Assembly (NCBI GenBank): GCA_015057865.1
Contig: SVDH01000010.1
Location: 1-64,000 of the forward strand
Reading direction: 5' to 3'
Origin: Lachnospiraceae bacterium
GTDB taxonomy: Bacteria > Bacillota > Clostridia > Lachnospirales > Lachnospiraceae
Length of the DNA stretch: 64,000 nt
The notes under the pieces are model-generated. The model was not told the DNA's origin, searched no databases, and saw only the letters and a list, made by a program, of their open reading frames with translations. The stretch's first letter is position 1. Each line of letters opens with the position of its first letter. This document shows, piece by piece, positions 1 to 8,032 of the stretch. A program made the translations under genes and the position numbers.

Positions 1-741
1 ATCCGGAACAAAGGACATCTGGCGTTAACACAGGCCGGACGGATCTTTTATGAAGACGCGTGCCGCATGACCTCAATGATGCGGAAAGCGGTCCAGCATA
101 CGCGCGCGGAATCTTCCGGCGCATCCGGAACCCTTACGATCGGATTCCCGCATGCGCAGTTTCTGAACGATTATGTGGTACAGCTCCGTCAGTTTACAAA
201 AGATCATCCGTTCATTGAGCTTTTGTTTACCACGCTCGACAGCAATACCCTTGCAGAAAAGACAAGTGATGGTTCCATCGATATTGCCATCGATCGTGAA
301 ATCGTGTTTTCGCGTGATAATGCGATTGAATGGAAATTCCTTTACAGCGAAGACTTTTATGCTATCGTCAGCGAGCGCCATCCGTTTGCCAAAAAAGAGG
401 TCCTTGAACTGTCAGAGCTGAAGAACGAGCATATCCTCGCGATGAACCGCGAGACCAATCCCGGCATGTTTGACATGATCACACACCTTTTCATGGCTTA
501 TGATGCATTGCCAAACCTCATCGCGACTGCAAATTGTCATGAGACGACACTGATGCGCGCCCGCATGAATGAAGGCGTCGTTATTCTGATGCCTTCCCTG
601 TTTCGGGACAATATGCCGGACGATCTGGTAGTGGTCCCAATCAATGCGCCGCTCGCCTCGCATACCATCGGTCTTGCATGGAATGTCAAAAATGAAAACC
701 CGGCCCTGCCCATCTTTTTGGATTATTTCCATACCACATAA
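1..741 (+). CDS. LysR-family transcriptional regulator, 5' end cut by window
   Basis: The reading frame is open from base 1, so the ORF-track start at 67 is internal. The first codons read LALTQAGRIFYEDA, which matches the end of the LysR helix-turn-helix and the start of its linker helix. The rest (GTLTIGFPHAQFLNDYVV onward) is the periplasmic-binding-like effector domain of LysR regulators. The N-terminal ~50 residues lie outside the window. It is followed directly by a terminator. It converges with the radical SAM gene of the molybdenum-hydroxylase cluster. A regulatory role for that cluster is possible but only inferred from position. Confidence 0.85.
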   Translation: MRNKGHLALTQAGRIFYEDACRMTSMMRKAVQHTRAESSGASGTLTIGFPHAQFLNDYVVQLRQFTKDHPFIELLFTTLDSNTLAEKTSDGSIDIAIDREIVFSRDNAIEWKFLYSEDFYAIVSERHPFAKKEVLELSELKNEHILAMNRETNPGMFDMITHLFMAYDALPNLIATANCHETTLMRARMNEGVVILMPSLFRDNMPDDLVVVPINAPLASHTIGLAWNVKNENPALPIFLDYFHTT

Positions 742-769
742 AAAAAGCCCGGCTTACGCCGGGTTTTTT
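741..769 (+). terminator. Rho-independent terminator after LysR gene
   Basis: CCCGGC-TTAC-GCCGGG stem followed by six T and preceded by six A, starting at the LysR stop codon. The A-run makes it potentially bidirectional, so it may also end the minus-strand radical SAM transcript. Confidence 0.85.
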
Positions 770-782
770 CAATGGATCTCCT

Positions 783-2048
783 TTAACGGTTATGGTAAAC
801 GCAAAACGGGATGAAATGTCCGTCCCGGTAAACATGAACCGAACAATGCATCGTTCTTGCAAGATCAAGTGTATCCGGATCCTGAAACAGCATCCCACTG
901 ATGCAAAAGCTCTGATCACTGATCGTCTTCCTCAATTCTCCCATGGAACCGGGCGGATATGACCCGTCCGGGATACGCGTCCACCGGTTCTTGACATGCA
1001 GCTGATTTTTCACTACATCATTCGGTCCGGCCGCATCACTGCAGCACCCTTCACTGTCCTCTGATGTAAGGCAGTGCAGACCGTCCTCTTTTCGCTGAAA
1101 CTCCGCATGGAATCCACAAAGCGGTGCATCACAGGCAGACGGCAGGATCTGGTCTCTCCGGATCAGTCCGTCACTTTGCGATTCGATCGCAGAAAGCATT
1201 TCCGGGATGGTGATCCGCCTCCCCTGTTCAAATCTTCCCGTATAGGTAACCGGCTGATAGTGCACGCCGCGGACAGCCGGCATGTGTGTATAAGCAAATT
1301 GAAGGATCGGTCCGATCTGATCATCATTGATCCCAGCGATCACAGTCGGAACCAGGACGACACCCAGCTGCGCTTCATCGCAATAACGGATCGCCTGCAT
1401 TTTTTGATCCAGCAAGGCCTGTCCGCGTACTTTTTGATATACTTCATCCGTCATGCCGTCAAACTGCAGGAATACACAGGATGTACCGGCTTGTGCCAGC
1501 GCTTTTGCAAAACCGAAGTCCTGCGCGATCCGAATACCATTGGTATTGAGCTGAATATATGCAAACCCCTTCTCTTTTGCATAAGATAGGATTTTTAAAA
1601 TATCCGGATGTACTGTCGGCTCTCCGCCGCTGATATGTAGGAATCTGCGCCCTTTCGCATAGATATCATCCAATGCGTCACAGACCTCTTCAAACGGCAT
1701 GTCCTCACCGGTTCCACCATCAGCAAAACAGTACGGGCAGCGCAGATTGCAGCGATTCGTAATGTCCAGGATCACACAGCAGGTCGGTGTCTGATGCTTT
1801 TCACACAACCCGCACACGTATGGACAATCCGGGTTTGCATACGGTTCCGGATGCCATCCCTCGCACCACTTTAAGAAATCTTTCGCATTTCCTCTCCAGA
1901 TATCCACTCCGTGTACACCGTGCACCGGGCAGAATTTCTCCAGACGCACGCCGTCCGGATATTGCATATATGCCGCAGGTACCCGCTTTTTACATACCGG
2001 GCATAACGAAGTTGTCTGGAATAATATTTTCATTGTCTGATAAGCCAT
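783..2048 (-). CDS. Radical SAM enzyme (TrsS/Tes-like architecture)
   Basis: The radical SAM cluster motif CNLRCPYC is clear, at about residues 100-107 from the start used here. It is preceded by a cysteine-rich N-terminus with SLCPVCKKRVPA and further CxxC pairs, as in the MJ0619/tetraether-synthase-like branch of radical SAM proteins. The SGGEPTVHP segment fits the SAM-binding core. I recall a family annotated TrsS in DVU_155x-type clusters with this layout; that assignment is from memory. The ORF track starts at 2078. I prefer the ATG at 2048 (MAYQTMK) because GGAAAG precedes it. An ATG at 2033 overlapping the upstream stop (ATGA) is also possible. It is translationally coupled to the AMP ligase. 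Substrate is unknown. Confidence 0.75.
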   Translation of the reverse strand: MAYQTMKILFQTTSLCPVCKKRVPAAYMQYPDGVRLEKFCPVHGVHGVDIWRGNAKDFLKWCEGWHPEPYANPDCPYVCGLCEKHQTPTCCVILDITNRCNLRCPYCFADGGTGEDMPFEEVCDALDDIYAKGRRFLHISGGEPTVHPDILKILSYAKEKGFAYIQLNTNGIRIAQDFGFAKALAQAGTSCVFLQFDGMTDEVYQKVRGQALLDQKMQAIRYCDEAQLGVVLVPTVIAGINDDQIGPILQFAYTHMPAVRGVHYQPVTYTGRFEQGRRITIPEMLSAIESQSDGLIRRDQILPSACDAPLCGFHAEFQRKEDGLHCLTSEDSEGCCSDAAGPNDVVKNQLHVKNRWTRIPDGSYPPGSMGELRKTISDQSFCISGMLFQDPDTLDLARTMHCSVHVYRDGHFIPFCVYHNR

Positions 2049-3316
2049 TTTTTCTTTCCGATCATGTGTTCCTTGCATTGATAATCTCTGGTTGCCGAGA
2101 CACAGGAAATTTCCATCCCTTTGTCAGAAAACAGTTTTTGTACCGCCTGTGAAACTGCCGTTTCCTTTGTGCGCTCATCCGGAAGCGTATATAAAATGAT
2201 CCGCAGCACTTCTTTTTCCATCATGCAGTCAAAATCGACCACCGCCGGATCCTGATAGACAGCCTCTGCGATGTCCCGAAGAAACAGCTCCCCTTTCGGC
2301 AGGGAGATGGCATTGGTTTTTCTCCCCCGGATCGTTTCGATCCTTTGCAGCGGGCTTCCACAGGCACAGGATGATGTCGTCATCCGTCCGATGTCTCCCG
2401 TACGGTAGCGCAAAAGCGGCATCGCTTCATGATGCAGCGTCGTCACAAGAATCTCTCCATAACCGTTTGCATCCGGTCTGTCAATCTCAAACAGGTGGTC
2501 GCACGCCCGCATATGATATCCGTCTGCGCCAAGGCATTCCACAGCACCGAACATGCAAAGCTCCGTCATCCCATAGTGTCTGAAAGTATGACAGTTCCAG
2601 TTCCTGCGAAGTCTCTGACAGATCGCCTCGGGCACATCATCTGCGCTCAGCAGCACACTCTTCGTCTGAAAATGCATGCCGTTCTTTTTCATATATCCTG
2701 CCAGCGCTGCCATCTGCTGGGGGACGCCGACCAGCACATCCGGCTGTATGCGGCATACCTGCGTGGCCGCATCTTCCAGATCCCGGATCTCTCCGTACAC
2801 ACTCGCCTGTACCTGCATCGGTTCCAGGCCGCGTGCCACATTATCCCCAATACTGCCCGGTCTTCCGCCTGACATCATCACGAGCACCTTATCTCCCGGC
2901 TCGCACATCACAGAAAACCCGGTCGGCGCAAATGCCATGGCCAGACGCAGGTCATTTTCTGTAAACGAAATCCGCTTCTGCTGTCCGTGTGTCCCGGTTG
3001 TCGGAACCGTCACGACCCTTCTGACGCGATCCGGATGAACACACTGGAATTTCCACTCCTGTCCGATAAGGTCTGTTTCTGATGTCGTCGGCAGGGCCTG
3101 AAAATCCTGCATGGAACGGATATCGCATGCTTCCATCCCCTTCAGATGCGCTTCGTAAAACCGACTGTTTTCTTTCAGATATGTGATCAGATTCCGCGCT
3201 GCCGCAAGCTGGTATTCGATAAGCCTTTCCTGCGACAATTCCTCCGGAGCAATCTGTAATCTCTGTGCCGTCCAAAGATCCACCGGTGAGCGCGCGATCG
3301 TCTTACATGATGTCAT
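2030..3316 (-). CDS. AMP-dependent acyl-CoA ligase-like protein (PaaK/CapK family, DVU_1553-like)
   Basis: About 428 residues, the size of phenylacetate-CoA ligase-like adenylate-forming enzymes. Visible motifs are TVPTTGTHGQ (P-loop-like A3 motif), RHYGMTELC (A5, aryl-acid ligase type) and RYRTGDIGRM with GSPLQRIETIRGR (A7/A8 hinge). The expected chemistry is acid + ATP to acyl-AMP, then a thioester or other acceptor. In this neighbourhood it recurs as an accessory gene of aldehyde-oxidoreductase clusters. The ATG at 3316 (MTSCKT) is chosen because GGAGAT lies 5 nt upstream; the track start is 3337. It overlaps the C_GCAxxG gene by 14 nt, so the two are probably coupled. Substrate not determinable. 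Confidence 0.75.
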   Translation of the reverse strand: MTSCKTIARSPVDLWTAQRLQIAPEELSQERLIEYQLAAARNLITYLKENSRFYEAHLKGMEACDIRSMQDFQALPTTSETDLIGQEWKFQCVHPDRVRRVVTVPTTGTHGQQKRISFTENDLRLAMAFAPTGFSVMCEPGDKVLVMMSGGRPGSIGDNVARGLEPMQVQASVYGEIRDLEDAATQVCRIQPDVLVGVPQQMAALAGYMKKNGMHFQTKSVLLSADDVPEAICQRLRRNWNCHTFRHYGMTELCMFGAVECLGADGYHMRACDHLFEIDRPDANGYGEILVTTLHHEAMPLLRYRTGDIGRMTTSSCACGSPLQRIETIRGRKTNAISLPKGELFLRDIAEAVYQDPAVVDFDCMMEKEVLRIILYTLPDERTKETAVSQAVQKLFSDKGMEISCVSATRDYQCKEHMIGKKKWLIRQ

Positions 3317-3731
3317 CCAATATCTCCAATGCTGCATTCACATAGTCCGGACAGCGTGATACAAACACGCCTGCCTGTTCTGCCTGTTCAAACGCGCCTT
3401 CCTCTGAAAAATCAAATCCTGTCAGCTCTCTGCAGACAAGCGATCCGCAGCGTTCGGCAAACTGTTCCTTAAATTCGGAAATCTTTTCGATCATACGCTG
3501 ATTTCCTTCTACGTCTCCCCATTCAAAGTGGCCGTATTCCGCACCGATCACCATCAGTGCCCCCGCCACACAGCCACAGACATCTCCGTGAAAGCAGCCT
3601 CCGCCAAACGGACCTGCCATCCGGAGCGCCGTATCTTTGTCGAGCCCAAGCTCATCTGCCCACTGACTGACCACGATCTGCGAGCAATGGATTTTTCCCG
3701 CAAACAGTTCCAATATCTCTTTCCTATCCAT
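3303..3731 (-). CDS. C_GCAxxG_C_C family protein (DVU_1555-like)
   Basis: 142 residues with GPFGGGCFHGDVCGCVAGALMVIG, the signature region of the C-GCAxxG-C-C family, in which conserved cysteines probably bind a metal or act in redox. Two more cysteines follow in CGSLVCRELTG and one in SRCPDY. The family is small and cytoplasmic, and often sits in redox operons. First gene of the C_GCAxxG/ligase/radical SAM operon; start at 3731 has GGAGAAACGT in front. The gene is divergent from the methyltransferase at 3808. Function is unproven; family assignment is firm. Confidence 0.8.
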   Translation of the reverse strand: MDRKEILELFAGKIHCSQIVVSQWADELGLDKDTALRMAGPFGGGCFHGDVCGCVAGALMVIGAEYGHFEWGDVEGNQRMIEKISEFKEQFAERCGSLVCRELTGFDFSEEGAFEQAEQAGVFVSRCPDYVNAALEILDDIM

Positions 3732-3765
3732 ACGTTTCTCCTTTCGGATCTTATATCCTCCATGA

Positions 3766-3771
3766 TATAAT
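3766..3771 (+). promoter_or_regulatory. Possible -10 box for the methyltransferase gene
   Basis: A TATAAT hexamer lies in the 76-bp divergent gap between the C_GCAxxG gene and the methyltransferase. The matching -35 (TTCGGA, 17 bp upstream) is weak. Confidence 0.4.
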
Positions 3772-3807
3772 TAAAAACAGAAATCCGGTTCTGTTAAGGA
3801 GGCTCTC

Positions 3808-4530
3808 ATGCACATGCAAGAACAGCTGCCGCTCCGTCCGGGCGGTCTGAATCTGACAAAACAGGCTGCATCTTTCGCAGGCTTAACATCCGCATCCCGT
3901 GTACTCGACATCGGATGCGGCAGGGGTGCTTCCCTGACATATCTTCACCGGGAATATGGCTGTCCGGTCACAGGGATCGACTGCTCCGTCACGGCCCTGG
4001 AAGCCGCCGGCAAACTGTTCTCCTGCGATCAGGAAACCTTCCCTGACCGGATGAACCATTTTGATCCGGCTGCTTCTGTAAACCTCCTTCTGACAGATGC
4101 ATCTGCACTTCCTCTGCCGGATGCCTTCTTTGATTTTGTCATGATGGAGTGCACACTGACGCTGTTTGACGAGCCGATGAAAGCACTTTCTGAAGCCGCC
4201 CGTGTATTAAGTCCCGGCGGCTGGCTTTATGTTTCTGCACTGTGTCAGAAAAACCCGTCCGCATCCGATCAGATCGTGACAAACGGTCTTCTGCACACGG
4301 ACCTTTTCTGCGGATCACTGCATGCTCTCGGATTTGAAAAGAGCTCCTTTTGCATTTCCGACCAGACACCTGCTCTGATTCAGTTTGTTGCCGACATGAT
4401 CTTTCAACATGGCAGTCTGGATGCCTATTTCAAAAAAGCCTCTCTGCAAACGGACGGCTGCATTTTCAACTGCGCGATCGCGCCAAAAGAGACCGGCTAC
4501 GTCGCCATTTGGGCAAAACGTACCTCCTGA
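3808..4530 (+). CDS. SAM-dependent methyltransferase (DVU_1556-like) of the Mo-hydroxylase cluster
   Basis: 240 residues. The class I methyltransferase glycine loop reads VLDIGCGRGASL near residue 35, with the acidic motif II VTGIDCSVTALE and the post-motif LPDAFFDFVMMECTL. The N-terminal LRPGGLNLTKQA is a conserved lead-in I associate with the DVU_1556 family. It is the only plus-strand gene inside an otherwise minus-strand accessory cluster and ends one base before the convergent mini redox gene. The methyl acceptor is unknown; the neighbourhood suggests a role in making or tuning a cofactor or metabolite for the aldehyde oxidoreductase. Start has AGGAGG 7 nt upstream. Confidence 0.75.
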   Translation: MHMQEQLPLRPGGLNLTKQAASFAGLTSASRVLDIGCGRGASLTYLHREYGCPVTGIDCSVTALEAAGKLFSCDQETFPDRMNHFDPAASVNLLLTDASALPLPDAFFDFVMMECTLTLFDEPMKALSEAARVLSPGGWLYVSALCQKNPSASDQIVTNGLLHTDLFCGSLHALGFEKSSFCISDQTPALIQFVADMIFQHGSLDAYFKKASLQTDGCIFNCAIAPKETGYVAIWAKRTS

Positions 4531-4722
4531 TCATTTCTCTTCTAACTGCGCCTCTACCTCTACCATTTTCCCGTTTGCCAGATCCTGCGGGATGAAGACT
4601 CTCCCGCATTTCGGGCAGCGCGGCAGTTTTTCACTGAAATTCAGGGATAGATAATCAAAGACTACATTCTGTTCTGTTAATTCCATACCGCATTTCCGGC
4701 ATTTCCAGATTTCGTTTTCCAT
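4531..4722 (-). CDS. Small zinc-ribbon/redox protein (DVU_1557-like)
   Basis: 63 residues with two CxxC pairs (WKCRKCGMEL and RCPKCGRVF), the geometry of a rubredoxin-like or zinc-ribbon knuckle. The C-terminus is acidic. It lies between the large flavin/Fe-S protein and the convergent methyltransferase, in the position of DVU_1557 in Desulfovibrio-type aldehyde-oxidoreductase loci (recalled order). It probably binds Zn or Fe and could pass electrons, but no activity can be read from sequence. Confidence 0.65.
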   Translation of the reverse strand: MENEIWKCRKCGMELTEQNVVFDYLSLNFSEKLPRCPKCGRVFIPQDLANGKMVEVEAQLEEK

Positions 4723-4789
4723 GTTCTGCTCCCTTATGTCTCGCCCGTCCGGTTATATTCCCGTATCTGTTCTTTTCGTCACCCTTTAA

Positions 4790-7072
4790 CTAGCGCTCAT
4801 CCTCCCGGATATGCATGCGATGCGCATACACTTCCCGCAGATGATAAATCTCATCTTCTTTCTGATATTTGACCCAGCAGGTGATGTAGTCTCCGACCAT
4901 CCGGCAAAGGACTTCTCCAAACTGGTTCTCAAAACCCTCTCCGGTTTCCTCATTGATGTAAATGGTTTTCTTCACATCACGAAGCGGGATCAGTAATCGC
5001 TCCATCTCTGATTGAACCGTCTCCGGCACTTCCACAGACAGCGCATCCCAGGGTTCTGTCTCCGGCCGGTACGCTTCGTTCCAATAGGTCTCCAGAATGC
5101 GTTGCTTGACAAACCGGTTATTCTCCCGTTTTTCTTCGAGGGTTGTCATCTTCCTGCGGGTTTGGTCCAGATGGAATATCAGATCCAGGATATGTCTGGT
5201 CTCTTTCCCGTGTGCGGCAAACACCTCCATACAGTTCACACAGTAGGTCAAAAACATCTCTTCGGATTCACTGCACCGCCGGTTTGCCACTTCATCATAA
5301 AAATCCGGATTGGCCAGTTGGATATGTCCGCCGTATCCGCAGCATTTTCCGTTGCTGTCATACGCCGTTACCATACCGCCTGTCCGGCCCGCCAGTTTTC
5401 GGACCGCTTCTTTTACTTCGCCCATACCGTATGCGGCACAGGGGTCAAAAACATCATATTTTGTCTGAGCCGCTTCCGGATCTGTGCCGGTCTCTGCAGT
5501 TCTGATCGTTCCGTCAGACAGTCCCAGTTCGAGCATTTCATACAGTGAGATCAGCGGAACTTCCGGAAGAAAACGTGCAAACGTCCGTCTGCAGCTTGCG
5601 CACGCATAAATGACAGCCGGGCTTCCCATCTGTTCCCAGTCTTCCCGCATCTTTTCAATATGTGAGACAAACTGATCCTCTTCTCCTGCCCAGAGCGCGG
5701 GAATGCCGCAGCATCCAAGCCAGATGCCGGTCTCCTTGTGCTGCCCCAGCAGCGCTTCATAGGATTTTAACGGGTAATCCGGATGAACTCCGCCCAGGCG
5801 GCACCCGGGGAAAAAGAGGTATGACGTTTCCTTTGCACCGTTTGGTGCCGGGCGCAGCAAAGCGCCTGAAGAGACTGCTTCTTCCATCTCCCGCATCCAG
5901 TATCCGTGAAATGCCGGCGGATACAGATTGCTCTTAACACGGTCTTTTCTGGACAGTTCAAATAACCCGCCGATATCCACATGCTCCTCACAGACCTGCG
6001 CACAGTGTCCACACTGATTGCAGGACCAGGTCTGTCTCGTGATACACGCCGTACTGACAGAATTTCTCGTCATGCCGTCCTGTGCCACATCGATCGCGAT
6101 GCGCGGCGGCTTTTTCTTAAACTTTGTCAGAAGGTCACAGTCCTTAAAACACTCCTCACAGTCACACTGCATACAGCGGGAGGCTTCGGTTTGTATTTCT
6201 TCTTTTGTATAAAACTCCCCTGTGGGCACAACATGCTCTGTCGGGGCTTCGTTTGGATGCGGCACATCCCTGCTGCATCCGGTCTTTTCCCAGTTTACTG
6301 ACGCATAGGAGGCATTTCCGGTCTGCAGCCAGGATTCCATCGCCTTTGAGATATCTAAAGTCTGCGCGATCCCGTCGATCCGTTCTGCGCCGGTCATCTC
6401 ACCACCCATAAAAATCCTGGGGATCCCGGTTGTCCCCAAAGAAGGATCCAGACTTTCCCGCAGTCCGAAGTCCTCTCCGTCCTTTCCGGTCGCTAAAAAG
6501 ACCACATCGAATGCATCCAGCTCCGACAGGTCCGCCACCTCCTGACCGAAACAGAATGTCACATCTGCAGATGCGAATTTGCGGATCCATTCTGCTTCAA
6601 ATGCAGGAAAACGCAAATGATCTCTGAGGCTTCCTCCCCAGCCCGGTTCTTTTTCAAACACTGTGACCGGGAACCGTTTTCTGCTCAGATGCAGTGCACA
6701 GGCAAGGCCTGCCGGTCCCGCGCCGACCACAGCTGCCCTCTGCGGCAAAGATTCCAGCGTATATGTTTTTCTCTCTTTGTTTTCATTTGAATTTGCGCAG
6801 GAACGCTCCAACAGACGGATATCGATCGTCTCTTCTCCGAGAACCGTCTTACGCTGGCAAACGTCCTGACAGGGATGCGGGCACAATTCACTGATCAGTA
6901 CGGGAAACGGCAGTGATTTGTTTAACTCCTGCGCAGCTGCGCCGATCCGTCCTTTTGCCGCTTTTTTCAGGAATGCTTTGATATCCAGATGAAACGGACA
7001 GGCAGCAATGCAAGTGGCCGGCTCTCCGTTGATACATTTTTCGGTAAACGCAAATGCCTCTTCTCTTTTCAT
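4790..7072 (-). CDS. FAD-dependent oxidoreductase fused to Fe-S and HdrB-like CCG domains
   Basis: 760 residues in three parts. The N-terminus has a GltD-type dicluster lead (CIAACPFHLDI, ELCPHPCQDVC) and an FAD Rossmann fold (AAVVGAGPAGLACALHL). The middle has further cysteine clusters (SRCMQCDCEECFKDC, NQCGHCAQVCEEH). The C-terminal half carries two CCG-type cysteine-rich domains as in heterodisulfide reductase HdrB (FFPGCRLGG with GCCGIPAL; DPCAAYGMG with GKCCGYGG). About 120 charged residues follow. Such proteins move electrons between flavin, Fe-S and thiol/disulfide pairs. The gene sits 4 nt after xdhC and is a plausible electron acceptor for the aldehyde oxidoreductase. The partner is not identifiable from sequence. 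Confidence 0.8.
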   Translation of the reverse strand: MKREEAFAFTEKCINGEPATCIAACPFHLDIKAFLKKAAKGRIGAAAQELNKSLPFPVLISELCPHPCQDVCQRKTVLGEETIDIRLLERSCANSNENKERKTYTLESLPQRAAVVGAGPAGLACALHLSRKRFPVTVFEKEPGWGGSLRDHLRFPAFEAEWIRKFASADVTFCFGQEVADLSELDAFDVVFLATGKDGEDFGLRESLDPSLGTTGIPRIFMGGEMTGAERIDGIAQTLDISKAMESWLQTGNASYASVNWEKTGCSRDVPHPNEAPTEHVVPTGEFYTKEEIQTEASRCMQCDCEECFKDCDLLTKFKKKPPRIAIDVAQDGMTRNSVSTACITRQTWSCNQCGHCAQVCEEHVDIGGLFELSRKDRVKSNLYPPAFHGYWMREMEEAVSSGALLRPAPNGAKETSYLFFPGCRLGGVHPDYPLKSYEALLGQHKETGIWLGCCGIPALWAGEEDQFVSHIEKMREDWEQMGSPAVIYACASCRRTFARFLPEVPLISLYEMLELGLSDGTIRTAETGTDPEAAQTKYDVFDPCAAYGMGEVKEAVRKLAGRTGGMVTAYDSNGKCCGYGGHIQLANPDFYDEVANRRCSESEEMFLTYCVNCMEVFAAHGKETRHILDLIFHLDQTRRKMTTLEEKRENNRFVKQRILETYWNEAYRPETEPWDALSVEVPETVQSEMERLLIPLRDVKKTIYINEETGEGFENQFGEVLCRMVGDYITCWVKYQKEDEIYHLREVYAHRMHIREDER

Positions 7073-7076
7073 GCAA

Positions 7077-8015
7077 TCACTCTCCCGGCATATAATACAG
7101 CATGATCTTCATCGTCCCGCCACAGACCATGCCTTCATCAGAAGCAACATCATTTGTCAGATCCAGAAGCATGCTTTTATCCTGCTTCTTTAAAAAAACG
7201 TTTCTTGCCTGCATCGTCACTTCATGTTCTCCGCAGCCGCCGCCAACTGTCCCATAGCTTTTACCCAAACGGTCTATGGCCATAATGGCGCCCGTCTTTA
7301 CCGGCGCTGAACCTGAGCGTCCGACGACCAGCGCGATTACTTTTTCTTCGTTGTTCTCCACATACTCCAAAAAGACCGGATCCGCATTGGTCTGGTCAAG
7401 CATGTCCTTTGTGCGATTGTTCTTTTCGCTCCGGACTTTGATCAGTTCTGCAAGGATCGAGATCCCGATCTCTTCCGGCGTAACAGCCCCAATCGACAGT
7501 CCGATCGGCGTATAGATCTGATCCAGCCGTTCTCTTTCATATCCTTCCTCTTCGAGTGCGTCCATCAACTGGATCACTCTTCTTTTGGAACCGATCTGTC
7601 CAACATAAGCCGGCATCGGTTTTTTCTTATCCAAAAGCGCACGAAGGCACAGTACATCATGCCTGTGCCCTCGTGTAACAACGACAACAAAATCTGTCTC
7701 ACGAATCTTGATTTTATCGATCGCATTTTCAAAACTGTCACAAATGACCTCATCCGCATCCGGAAAAAGACCGTGATTCGCAAAAGACGGTCTGTCATCT
7801 GTCACTACGACATAGAATTCCAATGCGGACGCAAACCGGCACAATGCCTGTGCCACATATCCGCACCCAAGGATGATCAGACGGGTCGGCTTCTGAAACA
7901 GCCGCTTATACTCCTGTCCGGCATCCTCTCCCGGAAACACCAGCTCCGTTGATTCGCCCTTTTCATATCGATTCTTTATAGTCCGTAACGCCAGCAAAAA
8001 TTCTTTTCGATCCAT
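7077..8015 (-). CDS. XdhC/CoxI-family molybdenum hydroxylase maturation protein
   Basis: 312 residues. A Rossmann part (LIILGCGYVAQALCRF, VVVTDDRPSF) comes first, at about residues 45-190. An XdhC_CoxI part (ALVVGRSGSAPVKTGAIM, GTVGGGCGEHEV) comes second, at about 225-312. In classic XdhC proteins the CoxI-like domain precedes the Rossmann domain, so the order appears swapped. XdhC proteins bind sulfurated molybdenum cofactor and insert it into hydroxylases of the xanthine dehydrogenase family. The gene directly follows the oxidoreductase, which it presumably serves. RBS AGGAGG is strong. Confidence 0.85.
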   Translation of the reverse strand: MDRKEFLLALRTIKNRYEKGESTELVFPGEDAGQEYKRLFQKPTRLIILGCGYVAQALCRFASALEFYVVVTDDRPSFANHGLFPDADEVICDSFENAIDKIKIRETDFVVVVTRGHRHDVLCLRALLDKKKPMPAYVGQIGSKRRVIQLMDALEEEGYERERLDQIYTPIGLSIGAVTPEEIGISILAELIKVRSEKNNRTKDMLDQTNADPVFLEYVENNEEKVIALVVGRSGSAPVKTGAIMAIDRLGKSYGTVGGGCGEHEVTMQARNVFLKKQDKSMLLDLTNDVASDEGMVCGGTMKIMLYYMPGE

Positions 8016-8032
8016 AAGGGCTCCTCCTGTTT

